A model generated the notes under the pieces. It saw only the letters and a list, made by a program, of their open reading frames with translations. It did no database searches and was not told the DNA's origin. A program made the translations under genes and the position numbers. From Actinomycetes bacterium (lineage in GTDB: Bacteria; Actinomycetota; Actinomycetes; Actinomycetales; Microbacteriaceae), in assembly GCA_030425055.1 (NCBI GenBank), contig JAUHVN010000009.1, positions 1 through 23,941 on the forward strand: DNA of 23,941 bases, written 5' to 3'. Positions 7,119 to 13,810 of this stretch are shown piece after piece (position 1 is the first letter of the stretch; every line of letters begins with the position of its first letter).

Positions 7119-7130
7119 TCGAGCAGGTCG

Positions 7131-7136
7131 TACGCT
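7131..7136 (+). promoter_or_regulatory. -10 box of the GNAT gene
   Basis: TACGCT is followed by 6 nt and the GTG at 7143, consistent with leaderless transcription. A TTGGGC (7110-7115) in the -35 region at a short 15-nt spacing belongs to arm 2 of the inverted repeat, so that arm may influence this promoter. Confidence 0.4.
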
Positions 7137-7142
7137 GGCCTG

Positions 7143-7634
7143 GTGGTGAGCCTGCGCGCGATGTCGGTCGACGATCCGGTGGCCCGAGAGCTGCTGACCG
7201 GCTACTTCCAGGCGCGGCAAGCCGGCTTCGCCGACCAGAACGTCGTGTACTCGATCCGGTTCCCGGATGCCGCGGTGTTCACGCCGCCGGCGGGAGTGTT
7301 CGTCGTCGTCGAGGACGACGACGGCGAGCCGGTCGGATGCGGCGGCATCCGGCACCTCCCGGACGGGCCGCTCGGCAGACGGTACGAGGTGAAGCACCTG
7401 TACCTGAAGGCCGAGACGCGCGGCCGCGGCTGGGGGCGCCTGCTGCTGGACGACCTCGAGGAGCGGGCGCTCGCGTTCGGCGCGCGCGAGCTGGTGCTCG
7501 ACACCCACCACTCGCTCGTCGCCGCGGGCGGCCTGTACGCGAGCGCGGGCTTCGCGCTCACCGAGCCCTACAACGACAACCCGAACGCGAGTCGGTGGTA
7601 CGCGAAGCCGATCGGCACGGGTCAGACCGGGTAG
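7143..7634 (+). CDS. GNAT family N-acetyltransferase
   Basis: A 163-residue single-domain acetyltransferase. The acetyl-CoA pyrophosphate loop is RGRGWG (93-98) after HLYLKAE, followed by an amphipathic helix (LLLDDLEERA) and the DTHHSL...YASAGF segment typical of motif B. The acceptor substrate cannot be predicted. GTG 7143 is preferred because a TACGCT -10 box precedes it and homology starts at VSLRAMS; GTG 7146 is equally readable, and a longer opening at 7077 would run through the inverted repeat. The 3' end overlaps the convergent histidine phosphatase gene by 13 bp. Confidence 0.88.
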   Translation: MVSLRAMSVDDPVARELLTGYFQARQAGFADQNVVYSIRFPDAAVFTPPAGVFVVVEDDDGEPVGCGGIRHLPDGPLGRRYEVKHLYLKAETRGRGWGRLLLDDLEERALAFGARELVLDTHHSLVAAGGLYASAGFALTEPYNDNPNASRWYAKPIGTGQTG

Positions 7635-8224
7635 TCCTCGGGCAGACCGGTGCGCAGCTCGACCGGCAGGTGCGCCATGTCGTTGTGCGAGAGCACCGTC
7701 CACGGCCGACCGTGCTTCTGAGCCAGCACGGTGAGGCCGCAGTTGGCCTGGTTGAGGGTCATCCACCGCCACGACGGCGACTGCATGACCTCGCGCACGA
7801 ACCAGCCGATCACGACGTTGTGGGTGATGAGCAGCTCGTGCACCTCGCCGCGCTTGCGCGCCAGGAACTCGCTGACCGCGTCGGACATCTGCGCCTGGCC
7901 GGCGTCGATCTCGGCCTCGGTGACGGCACCGAAGAACGGCTCGTAGGCCGCCGGCGTGTCGGGGGTCATGCCCGTGGGCACGCAGTCGAACAGCAGCGCC
8001 GACGGCTGCGGCGAGACCGACGGCAGCCGCTCGGCGACGACGCGCGCGGTCTGATTCGCACGCTCGAGCGGCGAGTGCCACACGGCGTCGAACGGCACTC
8101 CCGACAGACGATCGGCGATCAGGCCCGCCTGCCGCACGCCGCGTGGCGACAGGGGCCCGTCGATGAGTCCGTGCTCGGCGTCCTGATGCTCGCCATGCCG
8201 CACGAGGTACAGATAGTGCGTCAC
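7622..8224 (-). CDS. Histidine phosphatase (phosphoglycerate mutase-like) family protein
   Basis: A 200-residue member of the histidine phosphatase superfamily (branch 1). The phospho-acceptor motif is LVRHGE (R9, H10), an arginine follows in the SPLERANQTA helix, and the second catalytic histidine is H135 in LLITHNVVIG. The phosphorylated substrate is unknown; a phosphatase is more likely than a glycolytic mutase because of the short length and the absence of mutase-specific insertions. The GTG at 8224 has GGAG about 9 nt upstream. A hairpin-bearing leader of roughly 45 nt is predicted from the TAGGGT box at 8275-8280. Convergent with the GNAT gene. Confidence 0.9.
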   Translation of the reverse strand: MTHYLYLVRHGEHQDAEHGLIDGPLSPRGVRQAGLIADRLSGVPFDAVWHSPLERANQTARVVAERLPSVSPQPSALLFDCVPTGMTPDTPAAYEPFFGAVTEAEIDAGQAQMSDAVSEFLARKRGEVHELLITHNVVIGWFVREVMQSPSWRWMTLNQANCGLTVLAQKHGRPWTVLSHNDMAHLPVELRTGLPEDYPV

Positions 8225-8247
8225 GCTCGGTCACTCCGTCGGGGTCC

Positions 8248-8269
8248 GCGTGCCCGGGGGAAGGCACGC
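8248..8269 (-). promoter_or_regulatory. Hairpin in the leader of the histidine phosphatase gene
   Basis: GCGTGCC and GGCACGC form a perfect 7-bp stem with an 8-nt loop. It falls right at the predicted transcript start and 23 nt before the GTG. It could be an mRNA-stabilising 5' hairpin or the terminator of the upstream aldo/keto reductase gene; no T-run follows. Confidence 0.4.
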
Positions 8270-8274
8270 ATTCC

Positions 8275-8280
8275 ACCCTA
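8275..8280 (-). promoter_or_regulatory. -10 box of the histidine phosphatase gene
   Basis: TAGGGT on the minus strand, 37 nt downstream of the aldo/keto reductase stop. Transcription would start near 8268 and give a leader with the 8248-8269 hairpin and a GGAG ribosome-binding site. Confidence 0.4.
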
Positions 8281-8317
8281 CGTCAGACCACCGACCGCCA
8301 CGCGGGCCTGTGGAACG

Positions 8318-9382
8318 TCACTCGGCGGCGCGGGCGATGTCCGACAGCTGCGCGCGGCTGAGGTGCACACCGACGCCCTGCACGAGCTCTTCGATGTGCT
8401 GCGCCGCATACGCGTTGACGATCGGGGCGGTCACCAGGCGCTGCGCCAGCAGCCATGCCACCGCGACCGCGGCATCCGGCACGCCGAGCTCGGCTCCGAC
8501 GGCGTCGAGAGCGCGCAGCGTGCGCGTGCCGCGGCGGTTCATGCTCGCCGCCAGCTGCGCGCCGCGCACCGACAGCCCGCCGCGACCGCGACGGCGGTGG
8601 CGTCCCGACAGGAAGCCGTGCTCGAGGGCGTGCGACGGCGTGACCGCGAGCGCCTGCGCACCCGCGACCAGTCGCAGGTCGTCGTCGAACTCGTGGCGCC
8701 GCAGCACGTTGAACGGCACATCGAGCACCGTGATGCGCGGGAAGCCCGCCGACGAGAAGATGCGGGCCTCGACGAGCTGAGCGGCCGAGTAGCCGATCGC
8801 GCCGAGGGCGCGGGCCTTGCCCGTCTCGACGAGCCACTCGGCTGTGGCGAGCGTGTCTTCGAGCGGTGTCTCGGAGTCGACGGTGGCGTCGAGGTAGAGC
8901 ACGTCGACGTGGTCGGTGTCGAGACGGCGCAGGGATGCTTCGACCGACCGCACGAGGTTCACCGAGCCGAGGCCCGGGTTATCGGGGTGCCCGCCGACGC
9001 GCACCGCGAGAGTGATCTCGTCGCGGAGTCCGCGCGAGTGGAGCCACTGGCCGATGATGTGCTCACTGCGGCCGCCGGCGAAGCTGTCGGCCGTGTGCAC
9101 GGCGTTGCCGCCGAGTTCGACATATGCGTCGAGGATGTCGTGGCTCGACTCGAGGTCGACGTTCCAGCCGAACTCGGCGCCACCGAGGATGAGCGGGAAG
9201 ATCTCAGGGCCGCCATCGCCGAGCGGCACGCGCACGGCCTCGCCGAGCGGGCGGCCCTGCACCGGGATCGGAGCGGACGGATGCGTGGCCTTCGCGTCGT
9301 CGGCGGCGTCGACGGCCGCATCGATCGGCAGGGCAGGACCGAGCGTCGCCGGACTCTTCGAGTCGACGCCGAATTGCGCCAT
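8318..9382 (-). CDS. Aldo/keto reductase-fold protein lacking the catalytic tetrad
   Basis: A 354-residue protein. After an N-terminal extension of ~55 residues it aligns with the AKR barrel: LILGGAEFGW, GRSEHIIGQWL, VEASLRRLDTDHVDVLYL, GKARALGAIGYS and PSHALEHGFLSG. The four AKR catalytic positions (Asp, Tyr, Lys, His) are occupied by H96 and F101 (in HTADSFAGG), R128 (LAVRVGG) and D165 (LYLDATVD). It is therefore unlikely to be a normal NADPH reductase and may be a binding, regulatory or repurposed enzyme. The ATG at 9382 has GAGGGGG about 8 nt upstream; a GTG at 9430 in the same frame has no ribosome-binding site. No operon partner is clear. Confidence 0.85.
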   Translation of the reverse strand: MAQFGVDSKSPATLGPALPIDAAVDAADDAKATHPSAPIPVQGRPLGEAVRVPLGDGGPEIFPLILGGAEFGWNVDLESSHDILDAYVELGGNAVHTADSFAGGRSEHIIGQWLHSRGLRDEITLAVRVGGHPDNPGLGSVNLVRSVEASLRRLDTDHVDVLYLDATVDSETPLEDTLATAEWLVETGKARALGAIGYSAAQLVEARIFSSAGFPRITVLDVPFNVLRRHEFDDDLRLVAGAQALAVTPSHALEHGFLSGRHRRRGRGGLSVRGAQLAASMNRRGTRTLRALDAVGAELGVPDAAVAVAWLLAQRLVTAPIVNAYAAQHIEELVQGVGVHLSRAQLSDIARAAE

Positions 9383-9537
9383 GTGTGCCACCCCCTCGCG
9401 ATTCTCCGTATTCGGAGTGCTCGCGACCACTGGATCCCGCGCCCCCCGACGCGTATTAGCAGGCTAGGGCCTGTGGACCCCGCATCCGGTCAATGAGACG
9501 TACAACCGGTAAACATCGCATAACGGTTGGATCACGA
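9383..9537. other. Intergenic segment upstream of the aldo/keto reductase gene
   Basis: About 155 bp without a supported gene. It holds the ribosome-binding site of the aldo/keto reductase gene and a 5-bp dyad (CTCCG/CGGAG) just ahead of it. A minus-strand TTGACC and a TAATAC are not at standard spacing, so I do not call a promoter. The stretch 9495-9530 is visibly AT-richer than its surroundings. Confidence 0.5.
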
Positions 9538-9600
9538 GCCGGTTCTCACCGGCGGTTTGTCCCCCGAACGGCGGACAACGCATGGCTCTCACGGCATGCG
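9538..9600. repeat. Three consecutive dyads downstream of pnp
   Basis: Three inverted repeats follow one another: GCCGGT/ACCGGC with a TCTC loop (9538-9553); TTGTCC/GGACAA with an inner CCG/CGG (9557-9578); and CGCATG/CATGCG with a 10-nt loop (9579-9600). Together with the pnp terminator at 9614-9651 they form a run of four. Individually they are weak; the clustering is the reason for recording them. Confidence 0.55.
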
Positions 9601-9613
9601 CTGCCGGAAGACG

Positions 9614-9651
9614 CGGATGCCCGCCCCTCCGGTCGGAGGAACGGGCATCCG
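9614..9651 (-). terminator. pnp terminator
   Basis: A perfect 10-bp stem (CGGATGCCCG/CGGGCATCCG) encloses a second stem (CCTCC/GGAGG, GGTC loop). It begins 17 nt after the pnp stop and is followed on the minus strand by CGTCTTCC, a weak T-containing tail. Each arm carries the GGATGCC/GGCATCC word that is abundant across the window. Confidence 0.75.
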
Positions 9652-9667
9652 TCGTCGCGAAGCGGGA

Positions 9668-11914
9668 TCAGCCCTCGGCGGGCGCCTCCGCGGCGGCCTC
9701 CTCGAGGACCGGCTCGAGCGACAGCTTGCCGCGGTCGTCGATCTTCGTGATGCGCACCAGCAGCTTCTGGCCGACCGAGAGGACGTCGTCGACGTTCTCG
9801 ACGCGCTTGCCGCCGGCGAGCTTGCGGACCTCGCTGACGTGCAGCAGACCGTCCTTGCCGGGCAGCAACGAGATGAACGCGCCGAAGGTCGCGATCTTGA
9901 CGACCGTGCCCAGGAACTGCTCGCCGACCTCGGGGTTGGTCGGGTTGGCGATCGCGTTCACCTGGGCGCGCGCGGCCTCGGCCGACGGGCCGTCGACGGC
10001 GCCGATGTAGACGGTGCCGTCCTCCTCGATCGAGATCTGCGCGCCGGTCTCGTCCTGGATGGCGTTGATCGTCTTGCCCTTGGGGCCGATGAGCTCGCCG
10101 ATCTTGTCGACCGGGATCTGCACGCTGATGACGCGCGGCGCCGTCGGCGCCATCTCGTCGGGCGCGTCGATCGCGGCATTGAGCACGCCGAGGATCGTGA
10201 GACGCGCGTCGTGCGCCTGCTGCAGCGCGGCCGACAGCACCGACGACGGGATGCCGTCGAGCTTGGTGTCGAGCTGGATCGCGGTGACGAACTCGCTGGT
10301 GCCGGCGACCTTGAAGTCCATGTCGCCGAGGGCGTCCTCGGCACCGAGGATGTCGGTGAGCGCCGCGTAGCGCGTCTGCCCGTCCACCTCGTCGGAGACC
10401 AGACCCATCGCAATGCCCGCGACGGGGGCGCGCAGCGGCACACCCGCGTTCAGCAGCGACAGGGTCGAGGCGCACACCGAGCCCATCGACGACGAGCCGT
10501 TGGAGCCGAGGGCCTCGGACACCTGGCGGATGGCGTACGGGAACTCCTCGCGCGTGGGCAGCACCGGAACCAGCGCGCGCTCTGCGAGGAAGCCGTGGCC
10601 GATCTCGCGGCGCTTGGGGCTGCCCACGCGACCGGTCTCACCGGTCGAGTACGGCGGGAAGTTGTAGTGGTGCATGTAGCGCTTGCTCGTCACGGGCGAC
10701 AGCGAGTCGATCTGCTGCTCCATCTTGAGCATGTTCAGCGTGGTGACGCCCAGGATCTGGGTTTCGCCGCGCTGGAAGATCGCCGAACCGTGGACGCGCG
10801 GGATGACCTGCACCTCGGCGTCGAGCGGACGGATGTCGGCGAGGCCGCGGCCGTCCATGCGCACACCCTCGGAGAGGATGCGGCCGCGCACGATCGTCTT
10901 GGTGACGGACTTGTAGGCTGCGGCGAACTCGAGCGTCGCGACCGCCGGCAGTTCGCCGGCTTCGACGGCGGCGGTGAGCTCGGCCTTGACGGCATCCTTC
11001 AGCTCGTCGTCGGCGTTCTGGCGCTCCTGCTTGTCGGCGATCTGGTAGATCGGCACGAGCTTGTCGTACGCGCGACCGGCGACGAAGTCGTAGGTCTCCT
11101 GGCTGTACGGCAGGAAGACCGGGTACTCGCGGACCTCCTTCGCCGACGTGCGCGCGACCTCGTTCTGCGCCTCGACGAGCTGCTTGATGAACGGCTTCGA
11201 CGCCTCGAGACCCTGGGCCACGACCTCTTCGCTCGGCTTGGTGGCGCCGCCCTTGATGAGGTTCCACGAACCCTCGGTGGCCTCGGCCTCGACCATCATG
11301 ATGGCGACGTCGCCGTCGTCGAGCACACGCCCGGCGACGATGAGGTCGAACACGGCGTCTTCGAGCTGCGTCACGGTCGGGAACGCGACCCACTGGTCGG
11401 CGTTCTCGCCGTGGCCCGGGATGAGCGCGAGGCGCACACCGGCGATCGGACCCGAGAACGGCAGACCCGAGATCTGGGTCGACAGCGACGCGGCGTTGAT
11501 CGCGAGGGCGTCGTAGAACTCACCCGGGGCGATCGAGAGCACGGTCACGACGATCTGCACCTCGTTGCGCAGGCCGTCGACGAACGACGGGCGCAGCGGG
11601 CGGTCGATGAGACGGCAGACCAGGATCGCCTCGGTCGAGGGGCGGCCCTCGCGACGGAAGAACGAGCCGGGGATCTTGCCGGCGGCGTACGAGCGCTCCT
11701 CGACGTCGACGGTCAGCGGGAAGAAGTCGAAGCCCTCACGAGGGTGCTTGCCGGCGCTGGTGGCCGACAGGAGCATGGTCTCCTCGTCGAGGTACGCGGC
11801 GACGGCACCCTGTGCCTGCTGCGCGAGTCGGCCGGTCTCGAACCGGACGGTGCGGGTGCCGAAGCGTCCGTTGTCGAGGACGGCTTCGGCGGCGGTGATT
11901 TCAGGACCTTCCAA
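9668..11914 (-). CDS. pnp: Polyribonucleotide nucleotidyltransferase (PNPase)
   Basis: PNPase degrades RNA 3'-5' by phosphorolysis and can also add tails. The 748-residue product has the full domain order: RNase PH 1 (about 10-150), helical domain (about 155-240), RNase PH 2 (about 330-540, with FQRGETQ and the DMDFKVAGTSEF active-site region), KH domain with GPKG at 610-613, and an S1 domain (about 664-735). The start is TTG at 11914 (MEGPEI...), 7 nt after AAGGAGA, which matches the usual actinobacterial N-terminus; the open frame up to 12244 is non-homologous leader. Genes flanking pnp are divergent or separated by a terminator, so it is monocistronic, and rpsO, often its neighbour, is not present here. 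Confidence 0.97.
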   Translation of the reverse strand: MEGPEITAAEAVLDNGRFGTRTVRFETGRLAQQAQGAVAAYLDEETMLLSATSAGKHPREGFDFFPLTVDVEERSYAAGKIPGSFFRREGRPSTEAILVCRLIDRPLRPSFVDGLRNEVQIVVTVLSIAPGEFYDALAINAASLSTQISGLPFSGPIAGVRLALIPGHGENADQWVAFPTVTQLEDAVFDLIVAGRVLDDGDVAIMMVEAEATEGSWNLIKGGATKPSEEVVAQGLEASKPFIKQLVEAQNEVARTSAKEVREYPVFLPYSQETYDFVAGRAYDKLVPIYQIADKQERQNADDELKDAVKAELTAAVEAGELPAVATLEFAAAYKSVTKTIVRGRILSEGVRMDGRGLADIRPLDAEVQVIPRVHGSAIFQRGETQILGVTTLNMLKMEQQIDSLSPVTSKRYMHHYNFPPYSTGETGRVGSPKRREIGHGFLAERALVPVLPTREEFPYAIRQVSEALGSNGSSSMGSVCASTLSLLNAGVPLRAPVAGIAMGLVSDEVDGQTRYAALTDILGAEDALGDMDFKVAGTSEFVTAIQLDTKLDGIPSSVLSAALQQAHDARLTILGVLNAAIDAPDEMAPTAPRVISVQIPVDKIGELIGPKGKTINAIQDETGAQISIEEDGTVYIGAVDGPSAEAARAQVNAIANPTNPEVGEQFLGTVVKIATFGAFISLLPGKDGLLHVSEVRKLAGGKRVENVDDVLSVGQKLLVRITKIDDRGKLSLEPVLEEAAAEAPAEG

Positions 11915-11937
11915 GAGGTCTCTCCTTCTTTGTTTAG

Positions 11938-11964
11938 GCTCGCGTCCCCGTGTGGGAGGCGAGC
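11938..11964 (-). promoter_or_regulatory. pnp leader hairpin
   Basis: On the minus-strand RNA, GCTCGC pairs with GCGAGC and, after one mismatched position, TCCC pairs with GGGA around a 5-nt loop. The stem ends about 11 nt before the AAGGAGA site of pnp. In enterobacteria, a leader stem-loop cut by RNase III is the basis of pnp autoregulation; a parallel role here is inference. Confidence 0.55.
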
Positions 11965-12007
11965 GTTCAGGAAGGAGCGGACAGCAGTCATAGGCGCGCG
12001 GGCATGG

Positions 12008-12100
12008 GCTCGCGAGGACCGCCTGCGCTGGCCACCAGTCGAAGATCACCGGACGCCGCGTCCGGGAACCCACCACAGGGGACCAGCTTCCTGCCGGCCT
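12008..12100 (-). ncRNA. Candidate Actino-pnp leader RNA
   Basis: The Actino-pnp motif is a known structured RNA in 5' leaders of actinobacterial pnp genes. This segment occupies the right place and orientation. Its RNA shows a strong hairpin (CCGGACG/CGTCCGG, 12049-12065), a short CTGG/CCAG hairpin (12028-12038) and a possible closing helix GCTGG (12083-12087) with CCAGC (12027-12031); the last two compete, so alternative folds are possible. I identify it from position and folding, not from a covariance-model match, and the boundaries are approximate. Confidence 0.5.
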
Positions 12101-12131
12101 GCTCCTTGAGCTCGATGTGAAATTGAGCGGA

Positions 12132-12144
12132 TGCCACAGTGGCA
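12132..12144. promoter_or_regulatory. Palindrome TGCCACAGTGGCA
   Basis: A perfect 6-bp inverted repeat around one central base, midway between pnp and the DUF5302 gene. It overlaps a minus-strand TTGCCA that resembles a -35 element. A transcription-factor site is plausible; the regulator is unknown. Confidence 0.4.
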
Positions 12145-12198
12145 ACCCCACCGATCCTATCAGCGGGCGCCTCCCTGCGCCTGTGCGCGCCGCGCGGC

Positions 12199-12204
12199 TA
12201 GGGT
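12199..12204 (+). promoter_or_regulatory. -10 box of the DUF5302-gad operon
   Basis: TAGGGT is followed by 6 nt (GGGGGC) and the ATG at 12211. The spacing suits a leaderless mRNA, although the G-run could also be read as a weak ribosome-binding site. Confidence 0.5.
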
Positions 12205-12210
12205 GGGGGC

Positions 12211-12396
12211 ATGAGCACCGACGACAAGCCGGCGGGCGCGGCATCCGACGAGATGAAGCGCAAGTTCAAGGAAGCCCTCGAGAAGAAGAACGCGAAGCAG
12301 CGAGACGGCGAGGCCCACCTCGACGCGGACTCCGCGATCCACGAGGCGCACGGTCCCGCCTCGACCAAGCGCGAATTCCGCCGCAAGAGCGGCTGA
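12211..12396 (+). CDS. DUF5302 family small protein
   Basis: A 61-residue, highly charged, probably largely disordered protein. The sequence pattern SDEMKRKFKEALEKKNAK, then GEAHLD, HGPAS and the basic end KREFRRKSG match the DUF5302 family of actinobacteria, whose function is unknown. No membrane segment and no cysteine are present. The ATG at 12211 is supported by the TAGGGT box. Its TGA overlaps the ATG of the decarboxylase gene (TGATG), so the two are translationally coupled. A role with the decarboxylase is possible but not known. Confidence 0.85.
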   Translation: MSTDDKPAGAASDEMKRKFKEALEKKNAKQRDGEAHLDADSAIHEAHGPASTKREFRRKSG

Positions 12397-13763
12397 TGGC
12401 GCTCGACGACGAACTCGAGCCGCTGTTCGCACGCACGGCCGAGACCACGACCGCGCGCTTCACCTCGATGCCCGAGGACTCGATGCTGCCCGCGACGGCG
12501 TATCGCGTCGTGCGTGACGAGACGATGCTCGACGGCAACGCCCGCCTGAACCTCGCGACGTTCGTCGGCACGTGGATGGACGAGCACGCCGACCGCCTCT
12601 ACGCCGACTCGTTCGACAAGAACATGATCGACAAGGACGAGTACCCGGCGACGGCGGCGATCGAGGAGTACTGCTGGCGCATCCTGGGCGACCTGTGGAA
12701 CGCCCCCGACACCGACGACATCATCGGCACGTCGACGATCGGCTCGTCCGAGGCGTGCATGCTGGGCGGTCTCGCGCTCAAGCGGCGCTGGCAGCATGCG
12801 CGCCGCGCGGCCGGACTGTCGACCGAGAAGCCGAACCTCATCATGAGTTCGGCCGTGCAGGTGTGCTGGGAGAAGTTCTGCAACTACTTCGACGTCGAGA
12901 TGCGGCTGATCCCGACGACGGCCGAGCATCCGGTGATGGACGGCACCGGCCTCGCCGACGTCGTCGACGAGAACACGATCGGCGTCGTCGCGATCGTCGG
13001 TGTCACCTACACCGGCGCGTACGAACCGGTGCAGAAGATCGCCGCCGCACTCGACGACATCCAGGAGAAGACCGGCCTCGACATCCCGATCCACATCGAC
13101 GGCGCCTCGGGCGCGATGGTCGCGCCGTTCCTGCAGCCCGAGCTGCCGTGGGACTTCCGCGTCGAGCGCGTGCAGTCGATCAACACGTCGGGGCACAAGT
13201 ACGGGCTCGTCTACCCCGGCGTCGGCTGGGTGGTGTGGCGCAGCGTCGCGGCGCTGCCCGAGGACCTCGTCTTCAAGGTGAGCTACCTGGGCGGATCGAT
13301 GCCGACCTTCGCGATCAACTTCTCGAGACCCGGCGCGCAGGTGCTGCTGCAGTACTACCGGTTCCTGCGGCTGGGCCGCGCCGGCTACCGCGCCGTGCAG
13401 CAGGCATCGCAGGACGTCGCGGTCTTCCTGTCGCAGGCGATCGGCGACATGGAGGCCTTCGAGCTCGTCAGCGACGGGCGCACGATCCCCGTCTTCGCGT
13501 GGCGCCTCGCCGACGGCCACACCGACAAGTGGACGCTCTACCACCTGTCCGAGCGCCTTCGTGTGAAGGGCTGGCTGGTGCCTGCCTACCCGCTCTCGGG
13601 CGAGCTGTCCGACCAGACCGTCATGCGCGTGGTGTGCCGCAACGGGTTCAGCCGGGACCTGGCCGCCGACCTGCTCGACGACATCCGCACCGAGACGGCC
13701 TTCCTCGACTCGCTCGACGCCCCGATGCCCCACCCGGGAATCGGCCCGACCTTCCACCACTGA
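12396..13763 (+). CDS. gad: Glutamate decarboxylase
   Basis: This PLP enzyme converts glutamate to GABA and CO2, consuming a proton; it usually serves acid resistance or GABA metabolism. The 455-residue length is typical of group II Gad proteins. Visible features are TARFTSMPEDSM near the N-terminus, STIGSSEACMLGGLALKRRW (113-132), IHIDGASGAMVAPF with cofactor-binding D235, and the Schiff-base lysine K268 in INTSGHKYGLVYPGVGW. The C-terminal segment ends IGPTFHH, resembling the usual Gad tail. No gadC-type glutamate/GABA antiporter is adjacent. The ATG overlaps the DUF5302 stop, and there is no separate promoter. Confidence 0.94.
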   Translation: MALDDELEPLFARTAETTTARFTSMPEDSMLPATAYRVVRDETMLDGNARLNLATFVGTWMDEHADRLYADSFDKNMIDKDEYPATAAIEEYCWRILGDLWNAPDTDDIIGTSTIGSSEACMLGGLALKRRWQHARRAAGLSTEKPNLIMSSAVQVCWEKFCNYFDVEMRLIPTTAEHPVMDGTGLADVVDENTIGVVAIVGVTYTGAYEPVQKIAAALDDIQEKTGLDIPIHIDGASGAMVAPFLQPELPWDFRVERVQSINTSGHKYGLVYPGVGWVVWRSVAALPEDLVFKVSYLGGSMPTFAINFSRPGAQVLLQYYRFLRLGRAGYRAVQQASQDVAVFLSQAIGDMEAFELVSDGRTIPVFAWRLADGHTDKWTLYHLSERLRVKGWLVPAYPLSGELSDQTVMRVVCRNGFSRDLAADLLDDIRTETAFLDSLDAPMPHPGIGPTFHH

Positions 13764-13770
13764 CTGACAG

Positions 13771-13810
13771 GCTCGGCCCGGCCCCGCCCGACGCGTCAGC
13801 CGAGCTGACG
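13771..13810. terminator. Hairpins between gad and the glycosyltransferase-hydrolase gene
   Basis: Two overlapping dyads sit in the convergent gap: GCTCGGC/GCCGAGC (13771-13777 and 13799-13805), and a tight 7-bp stem CGTCAGC/GCTGACG with a CGA loop (13794-13810) that includes the stop codon of the minus-strand gene. They are alternatives and could serve both genes as terminators. Confidence 0.4.

Larger units (their letters stand above)
11915..12210. promoter_or_regulatory. Divergent regulatory region of pnp and the DUF5302 gene
   Basis: Nearly 300 bp without a coding call. From the pnp side outward it holds the pnp ribosome-binding site, a leader hairpin (11938-11964), a structured RNA candidate (12008-12100), a palindrome (12132-12144) with a TTGCCA that could serve as a -35 for pnp, and the -10 box of the DUF5302 gene (12199-12204). 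No good -10 partner for the TTGCCA was found. Confidence 0.6.

Noticed and set aside
6362..9496. A 1044-codon plus-strand open frame opposite dapB, the GNAT gene, the phosphatase and the aldo/keto reductase gene
   Set aside because: Its translation is Arg/Ala/Gly-rich low complexity and it lies over four well-supported genes. Long antisense frames are expected at this GC content; similar ones at 107-1870, 9527-12109 and 12572-15880 were dismissed for the same reason.
11915..12210. A missed rpsO gene next to pnp
   Set aside because: I looked for an S15-like frame in the gap; it is under 300 bp, riddled with hairpins and shows no ribosomal-protein sequence.
11915..12244. N-terminal extension of pnp in the same frame
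   Set aside because: The residues are non-homologous and Arg/Pro-rich, the frame crosses the structured leader, and the TTG at 11914 has a strong ribosome-binding site.
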